Position numbers and translations under genes: made by a program | Assembly: GCF_008065155.1 (NCBI RefSeq) | Contig: NZ_CP042819.1 | Location: 1,674,001 to 1,738,000 of the forward strand | DNA length: 64,000 bases | Reading direction: 5' to 3' | Source of the DNA: Octadecabacter sp. SW4 | GTDB lineage: Bacteria > Pseudomonadota > Alphaproteobacteria > Rhodobacterales > Rhodobacteraceae | In this document: one piece after another, positions 1 through 8,601 of the stretch | Layout of the letters: each line of letters begins with the position of its first letter | How positions within the stretch are numbered: position 1 is the first letter of the stretch | The notes under the pieces: model-generated | Database searches by the model: none | What the model was told of the DNA's origin: nothing | The model's input: only the letters and a program-made list of their open reading frames with translations

Positions 1-748
1 TTGAGATCGTGAACGGATGCGGCTCCGACCACCCCTTGCCCTGCACCTCGACAAAGGCGAACTGGCCGGGCTTGAAGTCGATCATATCCGCGACCGGTTT
101 CAAAACCACTTCGGTGGCACGCTCCAGAGCGTTCACAGCCTCAACCGTGAACCGCACCGCCGTGCGCCGGTTCATCCCGAAGATCGAATAGACAAGGCAA
201 ACAACACCTATGATAGCCGCCAGGATCAGCAAGACACCCGAGGCGCTGAACCGTTCAAAGAAGATGCCGGGTGCGGTCATAAAATGGCCGATTATCAGCA
301 CATAGACCAAGGCCATGACCTTGTGGGTCGGACGCCAGCGAGAGTATCTGATCTTTCTGTTGAGAGCGATGAATAGCCCAACGACAAGAAGGATCAACCC
401 AAGTATGCCCAGGGGAACAGACGGCACCAAGGTGTTCGCAACGGGATCAACGCCCACGGGCAATTCTTTTGGCACACCAAACAGGTGAACCAACGCAAAG
501 ATCGCGGCGAACGTCCCGGCCACACGGTGCACTTGGTACATGCGATCGAGTCCGCCAAAGAGGTCTTCAAAAATCTCAAGGCGCGTAGACAGGATGACGG
601 ACGACGTCATCAGCAAAAAGGCGATCCCGCCCAGCATCGTGGTGCCGGTTGTTCGCGGCGCGTGAGCGTCCGGCGGAAATCCCAGATGCAGAATGATGAA
701 CAGCAACAGCACTGTGGCGATGGCCAGTGGCCCTTGTCGGCGAAGCAT
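1..748 (-). CDS. Ferric reductase / NOX-like flavocytochrome (3' end cut by window edge)
   Basis: Membrane flavocytochrome that probably moves electrons from a cytosolic reductant through FAD and two hemes across the inner membrane. The 249 readable codons start at an ATG preceded by a strong AGGAGG. Hydrophobic segments lie at about residues 8-22, 38-54, 76-92, 111-129, 145-160 and 171-190. Paired histidines H74/H88 (HX13H) and H142/H155 (HX12H) match the bis-heme pattern of ferric reductases and NADPH oxidases. The last visible residues include HPFTIS, the start of the FAD-binding domain; the NAD(P)H-binding domain lies outside the window. It follows the EF-hand gene by 23 bp, so the two are probably one operon under the divergent MarR regulator. 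Substrate (iron, oxygen or other) cannot be told. Confidence 0.8.
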   Translation of the reverse strand, partial: MLRRQGPLAIATVLLLFIILHLGFPPDAHAPRTTGTTMLGGIAFLLMTSSVILSTRLEIFEDLFGGLDRMYQVHRVAGTFAAIFALVHLFGVPKELPVGVDPVANTLVPSVPLGILGLILLVVGLFIALNRKIRYSRWRPTHKVMALVYVLIIGHFMTAPGIFFERFSASGVLLILAAIIGVVCLVYSIFGMNRRTAVRFTVEAVNALERATEVVLKPVADMIDFKPGQFAFVEVQGKGWSEPHPFTIS

Positions 749-771
749 GGCAGGTCCTCCTCGTTCTTGAA

Positions 772-1263
772 TTATTCTGCGGGGGGCGGATTGATGGCGG
801 CGCGGGCAGCGACGTTGATGGAGAACCCAAGAAGAAACTCTTCTTCGGTCAGGACGGCATCGTTGTCCGCATCGGCACGGCGAAAGTCGGCCAGCAGCGA
901 CTGACGGTGTTCCGTTCGTGTAATTTCGTTGTCGCCGTCGCGATCCCAGAAGGCGAAAACAACCCGCAGGGCGGTTTCATAGGCCGCGGCCCGGCCCGCA
1001 TCTTCAGCCACTTGTTCCATGCCAAAACCCCAAGAAAGGAACTCGCCCAGGGACAGCCGGTTGTCTTGGTCATGGTCCATCGAGACAAAGACATCGCCGC
1101 CAAAGTTTGTGAATTCGCCCTGGTCGATATAGCCGCGCTCGGCCCTGTCCACCGACTGGAAGGCAAGTTTGGCAAGATCACGCCCCTCGCTGGTTTGCGC
1201 CACGGTGCCGACCGGGGCCGCAAGCGCGGCAACCAGAAGACTGATGATGAATGATCTCCGCAT
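772..1263 (-). CDS. Secreted EF-hand calcium-binding protein
   Basis: Predicted periplasmic or secreted calcium-binding protein of 163 aa. The ATG at 1263 is chosen because AGGAGG precedes it; a longer reading frame to 1335 would run into the operator region. Residues 1-22 form a signal peptide (MRRSF then a hydrophobic core, AxA-like end). Three good EF-hand loops are visible at about residues 63-74 (DHDQDNRLSLGE), 107-118 (DRDGDNEITRTE) and 131-142 (DADNDAVLTEEE), with a degenerate fourth near 39-50. It lies just upstream of, and probably co-transcribed with, the ferric-reductase-like gene, which suggests the calcium sensor acts with that membrane enzyme, though on the periplasmic side. The precise role is unknown. 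Confidence 0.8.
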   Translation of the reverse strand: MRRSFIISLLVAALAAPVGTVAQTSEGRDLAKLAFQSVDRAERGYIDQGEFTNFGGDVFVSMDHDQDNRLSLGEFLSWGFGMEQVAEDAGRAAAYETALRVVFAFWDRDGDNEITRTEHRQSLLADFRRADADNDAVLTEEEFLLGFSINVAARAAINPPPAE

Positions 1264-1335
1264 GGATATGTCCTCCTGCTGGGTTTGACTGCTGCCAAAC
1301 GCGACTCGCTTGACCTGCATATGCATAACTTGCAA

Positions 1336-1350
1336 TTACAAGTCTTGTAA
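1336..1350. promoter_or_regulatory. Perfect 7-1-7 palindrome, candidate MarR operator 1
   Basis: TTACAAG-T-CTTGTAA is a perfect 15-bp dyad between the divergent EF-hand and MarR genes. It overlaps a second inverted repeat, ACTTG-N6-CAAGT (1328-1343). A 10-bp palindrome TGCATATGCA lies next to it at 1316-1325. Size and placement fit a MarR-family operator controlling both directions. The assignment to this regulator is an inference from position. Confidence 0.6.
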
Positions 1351-1372
1351 ACACAAATATGCAAATGCAACA

Positions 1373-1387
1373 CTTGCAGCCTGCAAG
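1373..1387. promoter_or_regulatory. Perfect 7-1-7 palindrome, candidate MarR operator 2
   Basis: CTTGCAG-C-CTGCAAG is a second perfect 15-bp dyad, centred 37 bp from the first and sharing its CTTG/CAAG half-site. Two similar operators in one divergent promoter region are common for autoregulated MarR proteins. It lies upstream of the chosen regulator start at 1425. Confidence 0.55.
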
Positions 1388-1424
1388 CCACGGAGGTATG
1401 GCATTGAGCAGGAGGCACTACATC

Positions 1425-1865
1425 ATGACCCAAGTCCCTGAATCAGATGGGATTCGCGAAAATAGTTTCGGATTTCTTATCCAGACGCTTGCGCGGCGCA
1501 TCGATGCCGACATGAAGGAACGCCTGAAGCAACACGGCGTGGACCTGAAGATTTTTGCCAACCTGATGTTTCTGTCTGCCAAAGATGGCGTCACGCAGCG
1601 TGAGATCGGGAACAGCCTTAACTTTCCAGACTACTACACCAGCAGAAACGTGGATGCCCTCATCAAAGATGGCTTTGCCGAACGGCGCCCGGACCCGAAA
1701 AGTCGCCGCACAACGCTGATTTTTTTGACCGAGAAGGGGCGGAAGAAAGCTGCTGAACTCCCGGATGTGATCCGGGCATCAAATGAGAAGTCACTCGCCG
1801 GTCTGAGTGCAAGCGAGCGCAAGCAAGTGATGCGCCTTTTGCACAAGGCTGCCGGAATGGGTTGA
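1425..1865 (+). CDS. MarR-family transcriptional regulator
   Basis: DNA-binding repressor or activator of 146 aa with the winged-helix fold of the MarR family. The recognition region includes KDGVTQREIGNSLNF and DYYTSRNVDALIKDG, followed by the wing with RRPDPKSRRTTLIFLTEKG, the usual D-x-R-[ST]...LT.KG pattern. The ATG at 1425 is preferred over upstream starts because it has AGGAGG at good spacing. It is transcribed divergently from the EF-hand/flavocytochrome pair, so it most likely controls them and itself through the dyads in the intergenic region. The inducing ligand is not known. Confidence 0.9.
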   Translation: MTQVPESDGIRENSFGFLIQTLARRIDADMKERLKQHGVDLKIFANLMFLSAKDGVTQREIGNSLNFPDYYTSRNVDALIKDGFAERRPDPKSRRTTLIFLTEKGRKKAAELPDVIRASNEKSLAGLSASERKQVMRLLHKAAGMG

Positions 1866-2025
1866 GAACACACTCAGTCGAATGTCCATCACATAGAATC
1901 CGCATCATCCACGCGCACCCAGCGGACGACAGGCCGACATTGGCGCACAGCGCAGCATTCGACACATTGGGCTTCCCACGCGCCCGTTCGAACGCTCAGT
2001 CCGCCATCACCGCCAGCCTAAACAT

Positions 2026-2051
2026 AAAAAAGGGGGGACCGAAGCCCCCCC
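2026..2051 (-). terminator. Rho-independent terminator of nrdJ
   Basis: On the minus strand a G-rich arm, a CTTCGGT loop and CCCCCC are followed directly by TTTTTT, a textbook intrinsic terminator. It lies about 100 bp past the nrdJ stop codon. The rest of 1866-2025 shows no convincing gene; a 64-codon frame there has no ribosome binding site or family signature. Confidence 0.85.
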
Positions 2052-2119
2052 GTTAGTCTCGCCGTTCAGGCTCGTTTTGTTGTACCGCTCGGTTTTCTGC
2101 CTGCGGCCTGAACGTCGTG

Positions 2120-2143
2120 AAGGGGCGAGCGCACCCGCCCCTT
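2120..2143 (-). repeat. GC-rich hairpin just after nrdJ
   Basis: AAGGGGCG-N8-CGCCCCTT is a perfect 8-bp inverted repeat 9 bp past the nrdJ stop. It has no T-run, so it may stabilise the 3' end of the mRNA or assist the stronger terminator at 2026-2051. Confidence 0.45.
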
Positions 2144-2151
2144 GACCGAAT

Positions 2152-5100
2152 TTAGCTACAGCCGGATGTCCCGCCGCAGGTGTTGCACTTCATGCAGGTG
2201 CCGTTGCGCACGAGGGTGTAGTTGCCGCATTCGCCGCAGGCCTCGCCCTCGTAGCCCTGCATCTTGGCCTTGTCGCGTGCGGTCAGGCTGACCGTGCCCG
2301 AGGCCATCGCCGTGGTGCTTGTGGCGACCGCAACATTGCCGCTGACCACTTCGGGCACCAGCGTGTTCAGCGCCGCGACCGGATCGGCCCCGTTGCCCAG
2401 CGACATGCCACCGGCCCCGCCCTGCAGCACCACCAGATCCTGTGGCAGGCGTTTGCGCAGATAGCCGGTAGAGCTGATCTGTTTGAGCACCTCGAGACTG
2501 CGCGAGGCCGCACTTTCCGACACTTCCTGAATGTTGGACACGCCCTCTTCTTCGCCACGCCCCAGATCATCAAAGGAATGACCTTCGGGTTTCACATGCG
2601 CCAGATCGGTGCGATCCAGATAGGACACGGCCAGTTCGCGGAAGATATAGTCAAGGATCGACGTCGCCTGCTTGATGCTATCGTTGCCCTGGACCATGCC
2701 CGCGGGTTCGAACTTGGTGAAGGTGAAGGCATCGACGAATTCCTCCAGCGGCACGCCATATTGCAGGCCCACGGACACGGCGATGGCAAAATTGTTCATC
2801 ATCGCGCGGAACCCGGCCCCTTCCTTGTGCATGTCGATGAAAATCTCGCCAAGGCTGCCGTCTTCGTATTCGCCGGTGCGCAGGTAAACCTTGTGCCCGC
2901 CCACATTCGCCTTTTGGGTATAGCCCTTGCGCCGATGCGGCATCTTTTCGCGGTTAGAGCGCACGATTTCCTTGATGATGATCTTTTCGACGATCTTTTC
3001 GGCCAGCACGGCCGCTTTTTCGTGGTTCGAGCCACTTTCAAGCGTTTCTGCGGCCTCGTCGTCATCCTCGACCAGGGCGGCGGCCAAAGGCTGCGACAGT
3101 TTTGATCCGTCACGATACAGGGCGTTGGCCTTGATCCCCAGGCTCCACGACAGTTCATAGGCCTTCTGGCAGTCCTCGATCGTGGCGTCGTTGGCCATGT
3201 TGATCGTCTTGGAGATCGCCCCCGAGATGAACGACTGCGCCGCGGCCATCATGTAGATGTGGCTGTCAACACTCAGGAAACGCTTGCCTTTTTTACCGCA
3301 AGGGTTGGCGCAATCGAACACGCTGTAGTGTTCGGCCTTGAGGTGCGGCGCGCCTTCCAGTGTCATCGTGCCACAGACGTGGTCATTGGCGGCGTCCACA
3401 TCGGCCCGCGTAAACCCAAGGTGGCGCAGCAGGTCAAACGTGGGATCGTTCAGCTTTTCGGCAGGAATACCCAGCGTCTTGGTGCAGAACTCTTCGCCCA
3501 GCGTCCACTGGTTCATCACAAAGCGGATATCGAAAGCGGATGGCAGCGCGGCTTCGATCTTGTCGATCTCGGCGGGGCCAAACCCGTGGCCGATCAGGCT
3601 GGTGTGGTTGATGCCGGGCGCGTTGCCAATGGTGCCGTGGCCCACCGCATAGCTGATGATTTCCTCGATCTGGGCAGACCCGTAACCAAGGGTTTCAAGG
3701 GCAGCGGGCACTGACTGGTTGATGATCTTGAAATAACCGCCACCGGCCAGTTTCTTGAACTTCACCAGCGCAAAGTCGGGCTCGATACCGGTGGTATCGC
3801 AATCCATGACCAGACCGATCGTGCCGGTAGGTGCAATGACGGAAACCTGCGCGTTGCGATAGCCATGCGTCTCGCCCAGCTTCAAGGCCTCGTCCCAGGC
3901 GCCCATCGCCAGATCGATCAGGCGGGCATCGGGGCAATTGGCATGATCAAGCGCCAGCGGCTTTGTCGCCAGCTTTTCATAGCCATCACTTGCGCCGTAA
4001 GCGGCGTTGCGGTGGTTGCGGATCACGCGCAGCATGTGGTCGGCGTTCTTCGCGTAGCCCGGGAATGACCCCAGCTCGCCCGCCATTTCGGCGGATGTGG
4101 CATAGGACACGCCGGTCATGATCGCGGTCAGCGCACCACACATGGCGCGGCCCTCGGCGCTGTCATAGCCAAAGCCCATGTTCATCAGCAAACCGCCAAT
4201 ATTGGCATAGCCCAGACCCAGCGTGCGGAAATCATAAGACCGCTGCGCGATTTCCTTGGACGGGAACTGCGCCATCATCACCGAAATTTCCAGCGTCACG
4301 GTCCAAAGGCGCGTGGCATGCATATAGTCTTCGACCTGGAACTCGCCGTCCTTATAAAAGGTCAGCAGGTTCATCGAGGCAAGGTTACAGGCGGTGTCGT
4401 CCAGGAACATGTATTCGCTGCACGGGTTCGATCCGCGGATCGCCCCATCTTCGGGGCAGGTGTGCCAATCGTTGACCGTGTCGTGATACTGGATGCCCGG
4501 ATCGGCGCAGGCCCATGCGGCATGCCCTACCTGTTCCCACAGCTCGCGCGCCTTGATGGTCTTGTGAACTTCGCCATTCTTGCGGTTGATCAGATCCCAG
4601 TCGCCATCGGTCTCCACGGCCTTGAGGAACGCATCCGTCACGCGGATCGAGTTGTTGGAATTCTGGCCCGAAACCGAGTTGTAGGCCTCGCTGTCCCAGT
4701 CCGTATCATAGGTCGGAAATTCGATGCTGGTGTGACCCTGCTTGGCATAATCCAACACGCGCTTGATATATGTTTCGGGAATCATCGCCCTTTTGGCATC
4801 CCGAATTGCACTTTTCAAACCTTCGTTGGTATTTGGGTCATAGGCGTCGGCCTCGGCCCCGTCCCATGTGCGGATCGCGGAAAAGATACCGTTCAGCTTT
4901 TGCTCGTGCATTTTCGACCCGGCAACGATGCTGGCGACCTTCTGTTCCTCAAGCACCTTCCAGTTGATGAACTCCTCGATATCGGGGTGGTCCGCATCGA
5001 CGATCACCATCTTGGCGGCGCGCCGTGTAGTGCCGCCCGATTTGATTGCGCCCGCTGCGCGATCACCGATTTTCAAAAAGCCCATGAGGCCCGAAGATTT

Positions 5101-5823
5101 GCCACCGCCCGACAGGCTTTCACCGGCGGCGCGCAGGCTCGAAAAATTGGTGCCGGTGCCGGAGCCGTATTTGAACAGGCGCGCTTCGCGCACCCAAAGG
5201 TCCATGATGCCGCCGTCATTGACCAGATCGTCAGCGACCGATTGGATAAAACAGGCGTGCGGCTGCGGATGTTCATAGCTGCTGGTGGATTTGGTCAGCT
5301 TGCCGGTCTGGTAATCGACATAGTGGTGGCCCTGCGCCGGACCGTCGATGCCGTAAGCCCAGTGCAGACCGGTGTTGAACCACTGCGGGGAATTGGGCGC
5401 GGCGCGCTGGGTCGCCAGCATGAACCGCATCTCGTCATAATAGGCCTGCGCGTCGGCTTCGGTGGTGAAATAGCCACCCTTCCATCCCCAATAGGCCCAG
5501 GCCCCCGCCAAACGGTCAAACACCTGTTTGGCCGAGGTTTCGCCGCCCAGGGTCGCGCCCGTCGCAGGAACCGAGCGCCACAGAAATTCGGGCACGCCCT
5601 TTTCCTTGACCCGCTTGACCTCGGATGGGACGCCAGCCTTGCGAAAGTATTTTTGGGCGATGACATCGGATGCCACCTGGCTCCAGCCTTCGGGGATTTC
5701 GCAGTTTTCAAGTTTGAAGACGATTGTGCCGTCAGGATTTCGGATCTCGGACGTCGCTGATTTGAAGTTCAGCGCTGCATAGGCGTCCTGCCCGGCTTTC
5801 GTGAAATTACGGTCAATCTTCAT
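2152..5823 (-). CDS. nrdJ: Vitamin B12-dependent (class II) ribonucleotide reductase
   Basis: Reduces ribonucleotides to deoxyribonucleotides for DNA synthesis, using adenosylcobalamin to make the active-site radical. At 1223 aa it has the length usual for alphaproteobacterial NrdJ. Visible family signatures include [36 protein letters not shown], the NPCSEY active-site segment, and the PTGTIG loop. A C-terminal cysteine-rich tail ([18 protein letters not shown] then CGGTSGC) fits the zinc-binding and redox-active Cys region that re-reduces the active site. It is monocistronic, with a terminator at 2026-2051 and a NrdR-like box upstream. No class I genes are in the window. Confidence 0.97.
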   Translation of the reverse strand: MKIDRNFTKAGQDAYAALNFKSATSEIRNPDGTIVFKLENCEIPEGWSQVASDVIAQKYFRKAGVPSEVKRVKEKGVPEFLWRSVPATGATLGGETSAKQVFDRLAGAWAYWGWKGGYFTTEADAQAYYDEMRFMLATQRAAPNSPQWFNTGLHWAYGIDGPAQGHHYVDYQTGKLTKSTSSYEHPQPHACFIQSVADDLVNDGGIMDLWVREARLFKYGSGTGTNFSSLRAAGESLSGGGKSSGLMGFLKIGDRAAGAIKSGGTTRRAAKMVIVDADHPDIEEFINWKVLEEQKVASIVAGSKMHEQKLNGIFSAIRTWDGAEADAYDPNTNEGLKSAIRDAKRAMIPETYIKRVLDYAKQGHTSIEFPTYDTDWDSEAYNSVSGQNSNNSIRVTDAFLKAVETDGDWDLINRKNGEVHKTIKARELWEQVGHAAWACADPGIQYHDTVNDWHTCPEDGAIRGSNPCSEYMFLDDTACNLASMNLLTFYKDGEFQVEDYMHATRLWTVTLEISVMMAQFPSKEIAQRSYDFRTLGLGYANIGGLLMNMGFGYDSAEGRAMCGALTAIMTGVSYATSAEMAGELGSFPGYAKNADHMLRVIRNHRNAAYGASDGYEKLATKPLALDHANCPDARLIDLAMGAWDEALKLGETHGYRNAQVSVIAPTGTIGLVMDCDTTGIEPDFALVKFKKLAGGGYFKIINQSVPAALETLGYGSAQIEEIISYAVGHGTIGNAPGINHTSLIGHGFGPAEIDKIEAALPSAFDIRFVMNQWTLGEEFCTKTLGIPAEKLNDPTFDLLRHLGFTRADVDAANDHVCGTMTLEGAPHLKAEHYSVFDCANPCGKKGKRFLSVDSHIYMMAAAQSFISGAISKTINMANDATIEDCQKAYELSWSLGIKANALYRDGSKLSQPLAAALVEDDDEAAETLESGSNHEKAAVLAEKIVEKIIIKEIVRSNREKMPHRRKGYTQKANVGGHKVYLRTGEYEDGSLGEIFIDMHKEGAGFRAMMNNFAIAVSVGLQYGVPLEEFVDAFTFTKFEPAGMVQGNDSIKQATSILDYIFRELAVSYLDRTDLAHVKPEGHSFDDLGRGEEEGVSNIQEVSESAASRSLEVLKQISSTGYLRKRLPQDLVVLQGGAGGMSLGNGADPVAALNTLVPEVVSGNVAVATSTTAMASGTVSLTARDKAKMQGYEGEACGECGNYTLVRNGTCMKCNTCGGTSGCS

Positions 5824-6364
5824 TGTCTTCTGCCTCTTACTGGCGCCGTCTTATGCAGCGCTATCCCTTGTCCACGATGCTGTCGCATCGGCCGCTGATC
5901 GCGCAGGTTTGGCAAAATCCACCCGTTCCCGTGCCCCGATTTGGTGCACAAGCTCCAGCGGATCGTCATGCGACCCGGGTGTCTGTTGCTATCTGTCCCG
6001 CGCCGAATTGCACTATATGTTGTGTGCTGTCAGTCGGCCTGCACAAACTGGCGCATCTACCCCTAGTGGGTCAACGGGAAAAATTCACTAAATTTTGATT
6101 CTTTTATATTGACCAAAGCGGAAACACCCAATCGCGCGGCGTTCAACGATTCCTCCACCAGGTTCTCCACAGAACCACCCACAATTCGTTAACAAACCCG
6201 CGATCACAAAAAGCCAAGCGGCCCGCAGGGTTAAGGCAACAAGCTGATCCAGCACATGAACTGGCCGCGCAACGGTTCCGACGCACCCGAGGGATTCGCG
6301 TGCGATCTCCTTTCCCCCAAGCCCCCCATATGTCAGATGTTGAAAAATTGTCACGGAGTCTGCC
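5824..6364. other. 541-bp intergenic region between nrdJ and the lipoprotein gene
   Basis: Divergent promoter region. Apart from the NrdR-like box I see no gene with a plausible ribosome binding site. Short frames on both strands lack family signatures and codon bias. I looked for the conserved B12-box elements of a cobalamin riboswitch and did not recognise them. An AT-rich stretch near 6085-6112 could hold promoter elements. Confidence 0.5.
6010..6025 (-). promoter_or_regulatory. NrdR-box-like site upstream of nrdJ
   Basis: Read on the minus strand the 16-mer is ACACAACATATAGTGC, a close match to the NrdR consensus (ACAC-AT-rich-GTGT type palindrome). NrdR is the ATP-cone repressor of ribonucleotide reductase genes, and sites usually come in pairs. 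Only one good copy was found here; an ACCC-CTAGT-GGGT dyad at 6059-6071 is a poor second candidate. Confidence 0.5.
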
Positions 6365-6826
6365 ATGCGCTTTTTCGCCCCCCTCGCCCTTGTGGTCCTC
6401 GCTGGGTGCACAGCCGTCGCTACCGGATCAACCGAAGCCGCCCTGCGCGGCGGCGCGCAACAGGCCTATTTCCCAAGCTATCCCGAAGGGTTGTTCTTTG
6501 CCGCCGCCGCCACATGTGACGAGCCGGGACAGACCGTCGTGCGCCCAAGCCGCGATGAGGTGCGTTGCGAATCCCTGCCCAGTCCACAAGCGGCGGCAGG
6601 TCTCATCCTTGAGCACAACGGCACGGTCGAAGATCTGCCGCGCTATGTTTTTGCGTTTCGCGGCGTGCAATCCGGCACGGGCTATATCGTAACCGCCGAC
6701 ACGCACATCCGCGTGCCGCAGCGCGACGGCGGCGCGCGCCTGTTGCGGTTGCGCGATGCCCGGCTCGAGGCGGAAATGCGCGAGATCCTGATGATTGCCG
6801 GCGGGCGGCCCGTTCAAACGAAATGA
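6365..6826 (+). CDS. Small predicted lipoprotein of unknown function
   Basis: 153 aa with an N-terminal lipobox (VVLAGC, lipidated Cys at residue 15), so probably anchored to the outer or inner membrane facing the periplasm. Two further cysteines at about residues 56 and 67 could form a disulfide. No domain was recognised. A GGAG lies upstream of the ATG at 6365. The gene is followed immediately by a long inverted repeat that overlaps its stop codon. It appears monocistronic. Confidence 0.75.
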   Translation: MRFFAPLALVVLAGCTAVATGSTEAALRGGAQQAYFPSYPEGLFFAAAATCDEPGQTVVRPSRDEVRCESLPSPQAAAGLILEHNGTVEDLPRYVFAFRGVQSGTGYIVTADTHIRVPQRDGGARLLRLRDARLEAEMREILMIAGGRPVQTK

Positions 6827-6856
6827 CCCGCCGCAACGGTGCTGCGACGGGTCATT
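6822..6856 (+). terminator. Long hairpin overlapping the lipoprotein stop codon
   Basis: AATGACCCG and CGGGTCATT form a perfect 9-bp stem that continues inside with CGCA/TGCG around a 7-nt loop. The stop codon TGA is part of the left arm. No T-run follows, but it sits between convergent genes (the next is on the minus strand from 6895), so it may end transcription from either side. Confidence 0.55.
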
Positions 6857-6894
6857 GACAGACCTGAGAAGGCCAGTCTTACCGATTAGTATTC

Positions 6895-7335
6895 CTAATA
6901 ACACACCTTCTGCAATAATCCGTCGGCAAACGGCGATGTCGGCAGGAGCGGCGCACGACCCACGACTCCGCATGGCGGAGGGCTGGGCGGCTCACATTCA
7001 TCTTCATCAAATGCCAAGGTAAAGGGCGATTTCGGCAGGTTCAGCGGTGCGCGCGCATTGTTATAAATACAAGGCTTGAGCTGTTGTGAATTTGTGCTAC
7101 CGCGCGGCGTAACCCGGCCCGGCTTGCAGGTCCAGTTGTTGGAATAAAGCGTCTCGCCCGTGGTTTCCGAAATGGCGCGGGTCCATTCATCAGGATCGCA
7201 GCCATAACGATCTTGCAGAACCTCCGCGTTGTCAGGCCGCCATTCACCTGGCTCCGTGCGGATTTCGGCAAAAGCAGCGAAAGTAGTCGAAAATGTCAAG
7301 GTTGCCACGCAGGCGGCCGTTACAAGAGTCTTCAT
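6895..7335 (-). CDS. Secreted small protein, paralogue of the neighbouring 7493-7786 gene
   Basis: 146-aa hypothetical protein with a signal peptide (residues 1-23, ending FAAFAE). The mature N-terminal half shares with the gene at 7493-7786 the pattern PGEW-x-PDNA-x-VL-x2-RYGCDP-x-EW, then GETLY-x-NNWTC-x-PGRVT-x-RGST. The C-terminal half adds a proline- and cysteine-containing tail (ECEPPSPPPCGV) that the shorter paralogue lacks. GGGGGAT precedes the ATG. The intergenic region upstream holds direct ACGTT repeats near 7372-7382. No known domain was recognised; the fold is probably disulfide-bonded. Confidence 0.7.
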   Translation of the reverse strand: MKTLVTAACVATLTFSTTFAAFAEIRTEPGEWRPDNAEVLQDRYGCDPDEWTRAISETTGETLYSNNWTCKPGRVTPRGSTNSQQLKPCIYNNARAPLNLPKSPFTLAFDEDECEPPSPPPCGVVGRAPLLPTSPFADGLLQKVCY

Positions 7336-7492
7336 GATTATCCCCCAAAGGATAGTAAAAAGTTATTGTATAACGTTACGTTAACTAAAGACCACCGGGG
7401 CTGTCAACTCGATAGAACAGACCCGATGGCGCTCGCTATTACAACACCGCTGCGACGGGGGCTGATCGACCTTGCAGTCGTCGTTGGCCCGT

Positions 7493-7786
7493 TCAGCCGG
7501 TGCTCTCCAAGGGTGTCTCCGAGAATTCCTCCTCGATGGACGGGGTGCTGCCACGGTCGGTGACGCGACCCGGCTGGCAGGTCCAGTTATTCACGTAAAG
7601 CGTTTCGCCATTAATGCCGGATATGACCCGAATCCATTCAGTAGGATCGCAGCCATAGCGTTCTTCAAGAACGGCGGCGTTGTCAGGTTGCCACTCGCCT
7701 GGTGCGGTGCGGGTTTCGGCAAAAGCGGGTAGCGAACTTGTGACAACCAGAACAGCGGCGAAGGCAGTTAATACATTGGTTTTCAT
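7493..7786 (-). CDS. Secreted small protein, shorter tandem paralogue
   Basis: 97 aa from the ATG at 7786, chosen for its GGGGAGAAA ribosome binding site; upstream frame to 7855 has no such signal. Signal peptide residues 1-23 end in PAFAE. The mature region is the conserved half of the family seen in the gene at 6895-7335 (PGEWQPDNA, RYGCDPTEW, NNWTCQPGRVT), with two conserved Cys. It stands alone as the core domain, so the longer neighbour looks like a duplicated copy that gained a tail. Function unknown. Confidence 0.7.
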   Translation of the reverse strand: MKTNVLTAFAAVLVVTSSLPAFAETRTAPGEWQPDNAAVLEERYGCDPTEWIRVISGINGETLYVNNWTCQPGRVTDRGSTPSIEEEFSETPLESTG

Positions 7787-8010
7787 AGCATTTCTCCCCA
7801 AAACAGGAATTACAGACATCAGCCCAAGGCCGCCGAGTCGCTTGTGCCTCAACAACCTTCGACTAATTCCAATTATAAAATATATTGACGGGCCGCGTAA
7901 GTAAGGCCAGCCTGACTTGCAGTGCTAACGATATGAAAACGCCGTATAAATCACGCGGAATGTGCCAAATTCAGCCGATGGGGAAAGTGCGATCACATAA
8001 ACCGCTTATT

Positions 8011-8087
8011 TGGTCGGGGCGGAGAGATTCGAACTCCCGACCCTCTGTTCCCAAAACAGATGCGCTACCAGGCTGCGCTACGCCCCG
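8011..8087 (-). tRNA. tRNA-Pro (anticodon TGG)
   Basis: 77 nt including an encoded CCA. The acceptor stem CGGGGCG pairs with CGCCCCG. The anticodon arm is TCTGT-TTTGGGA-ACAGA, giving anticodon TGG, and the T-arm contains GTTCGAATC. The gene is on the minus strand. Confidence 0.95.
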
Positions 8088-8139
8088 AACCAAGGGTGTC
8101 TCTAAGGTCTACAAACCGATTTGAAAAGACCAAAAACGA

Positions 8140-8601
8140 CTATTCGCACGGCCAAACTGCATCTTCATTAAAAGACGGGTGCTGCATCTGATCACCAACG
8201 GCAATCCCAAGCCGGTCGGCCATGCCGCCATTGACCTCGAGCACCATTTGCACGCCATCACCGCCCGGAATCGGGGTTTCATCCAGCGGAATCGCCTGCT
8301 TGTGGATACGCGTGATGGTGCCGTCGGGGGTAACAAACAGCATATCAAGGGGAATCAATGTATTACGCATCCAGAACTGCGGGCTTTGCGGGCGCTCATA
8401 GACAAACAACATGCCTTCCATCATCGGCATGGATTGGACATTCATCAGCCCCTGCGCCCGTTCCGCGGGATCGTCAGCGATACTGACCTTGAAGCGCGCC
8501 TGCCCGAAATCGCCACGAATCGAGACAACATCCTCGGAACAGACTGCCTGCGCCGAGGCGGCACCGCCAAGCAAGATCATCAACAGCGCGGCGCGGATCA
8601 T
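8140..8601 (-). CDS. DUF192 family protein
   Basis: 153-aa exported protein of the DUF192 family. The start at 8601 overlaps the stop of the upstream cold-shock gene as ATGA. A signal peptide (MIRAALLMILLGGAASAQA) is followed by family signatures ERAQGLMNVQSMP, FWMRNTLIPLDMLFV and LEVNGGMADRLGIAVGD. The family has a known fold but no firmly assigned function. The tight translational coupling with the cold-shock gene suggests co-expression. Confidence 0.9.
   Translation of the reverse strand: MIRAALLMILLGGAASAQAVCSEDVVSIRGDFGQARFKVSIADDPAERAQGLMNVQSMPMMEGMLFVYERPQSPQFWMRNTLIPLDMLFVTPDGTITRIHKQAIPLDETPIPGGDGVQMVLEVNGGMADRLGIAVGDQMQHPSFNEDAVWPCE

Noticed and set aside
1862..2056. Small frame after the MarR gene
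   Set aside because: Overlaps the nrdJ terminator, lacks a ribosome binding site and shows no coding bias.
4318..5760. Long plus-strand frame antisense to nrdJ
   Set aside because: It mirrors the high-GC codon pattern of nrdJ, has no ribosome binding site or family motif, and nrdJ is unambiguous.
5824..6100. Cobalamin riboswitch before nrdJ
   Set aside because: Considered because NrdJ needs B12, but I could not find the conserved B12-box core or the expected stem arrangement.
5801..6411. Small frames on both strands upstream of nrdJ
   Set aside because: They cover the promoter region and NrdR-like site and have no coding support.
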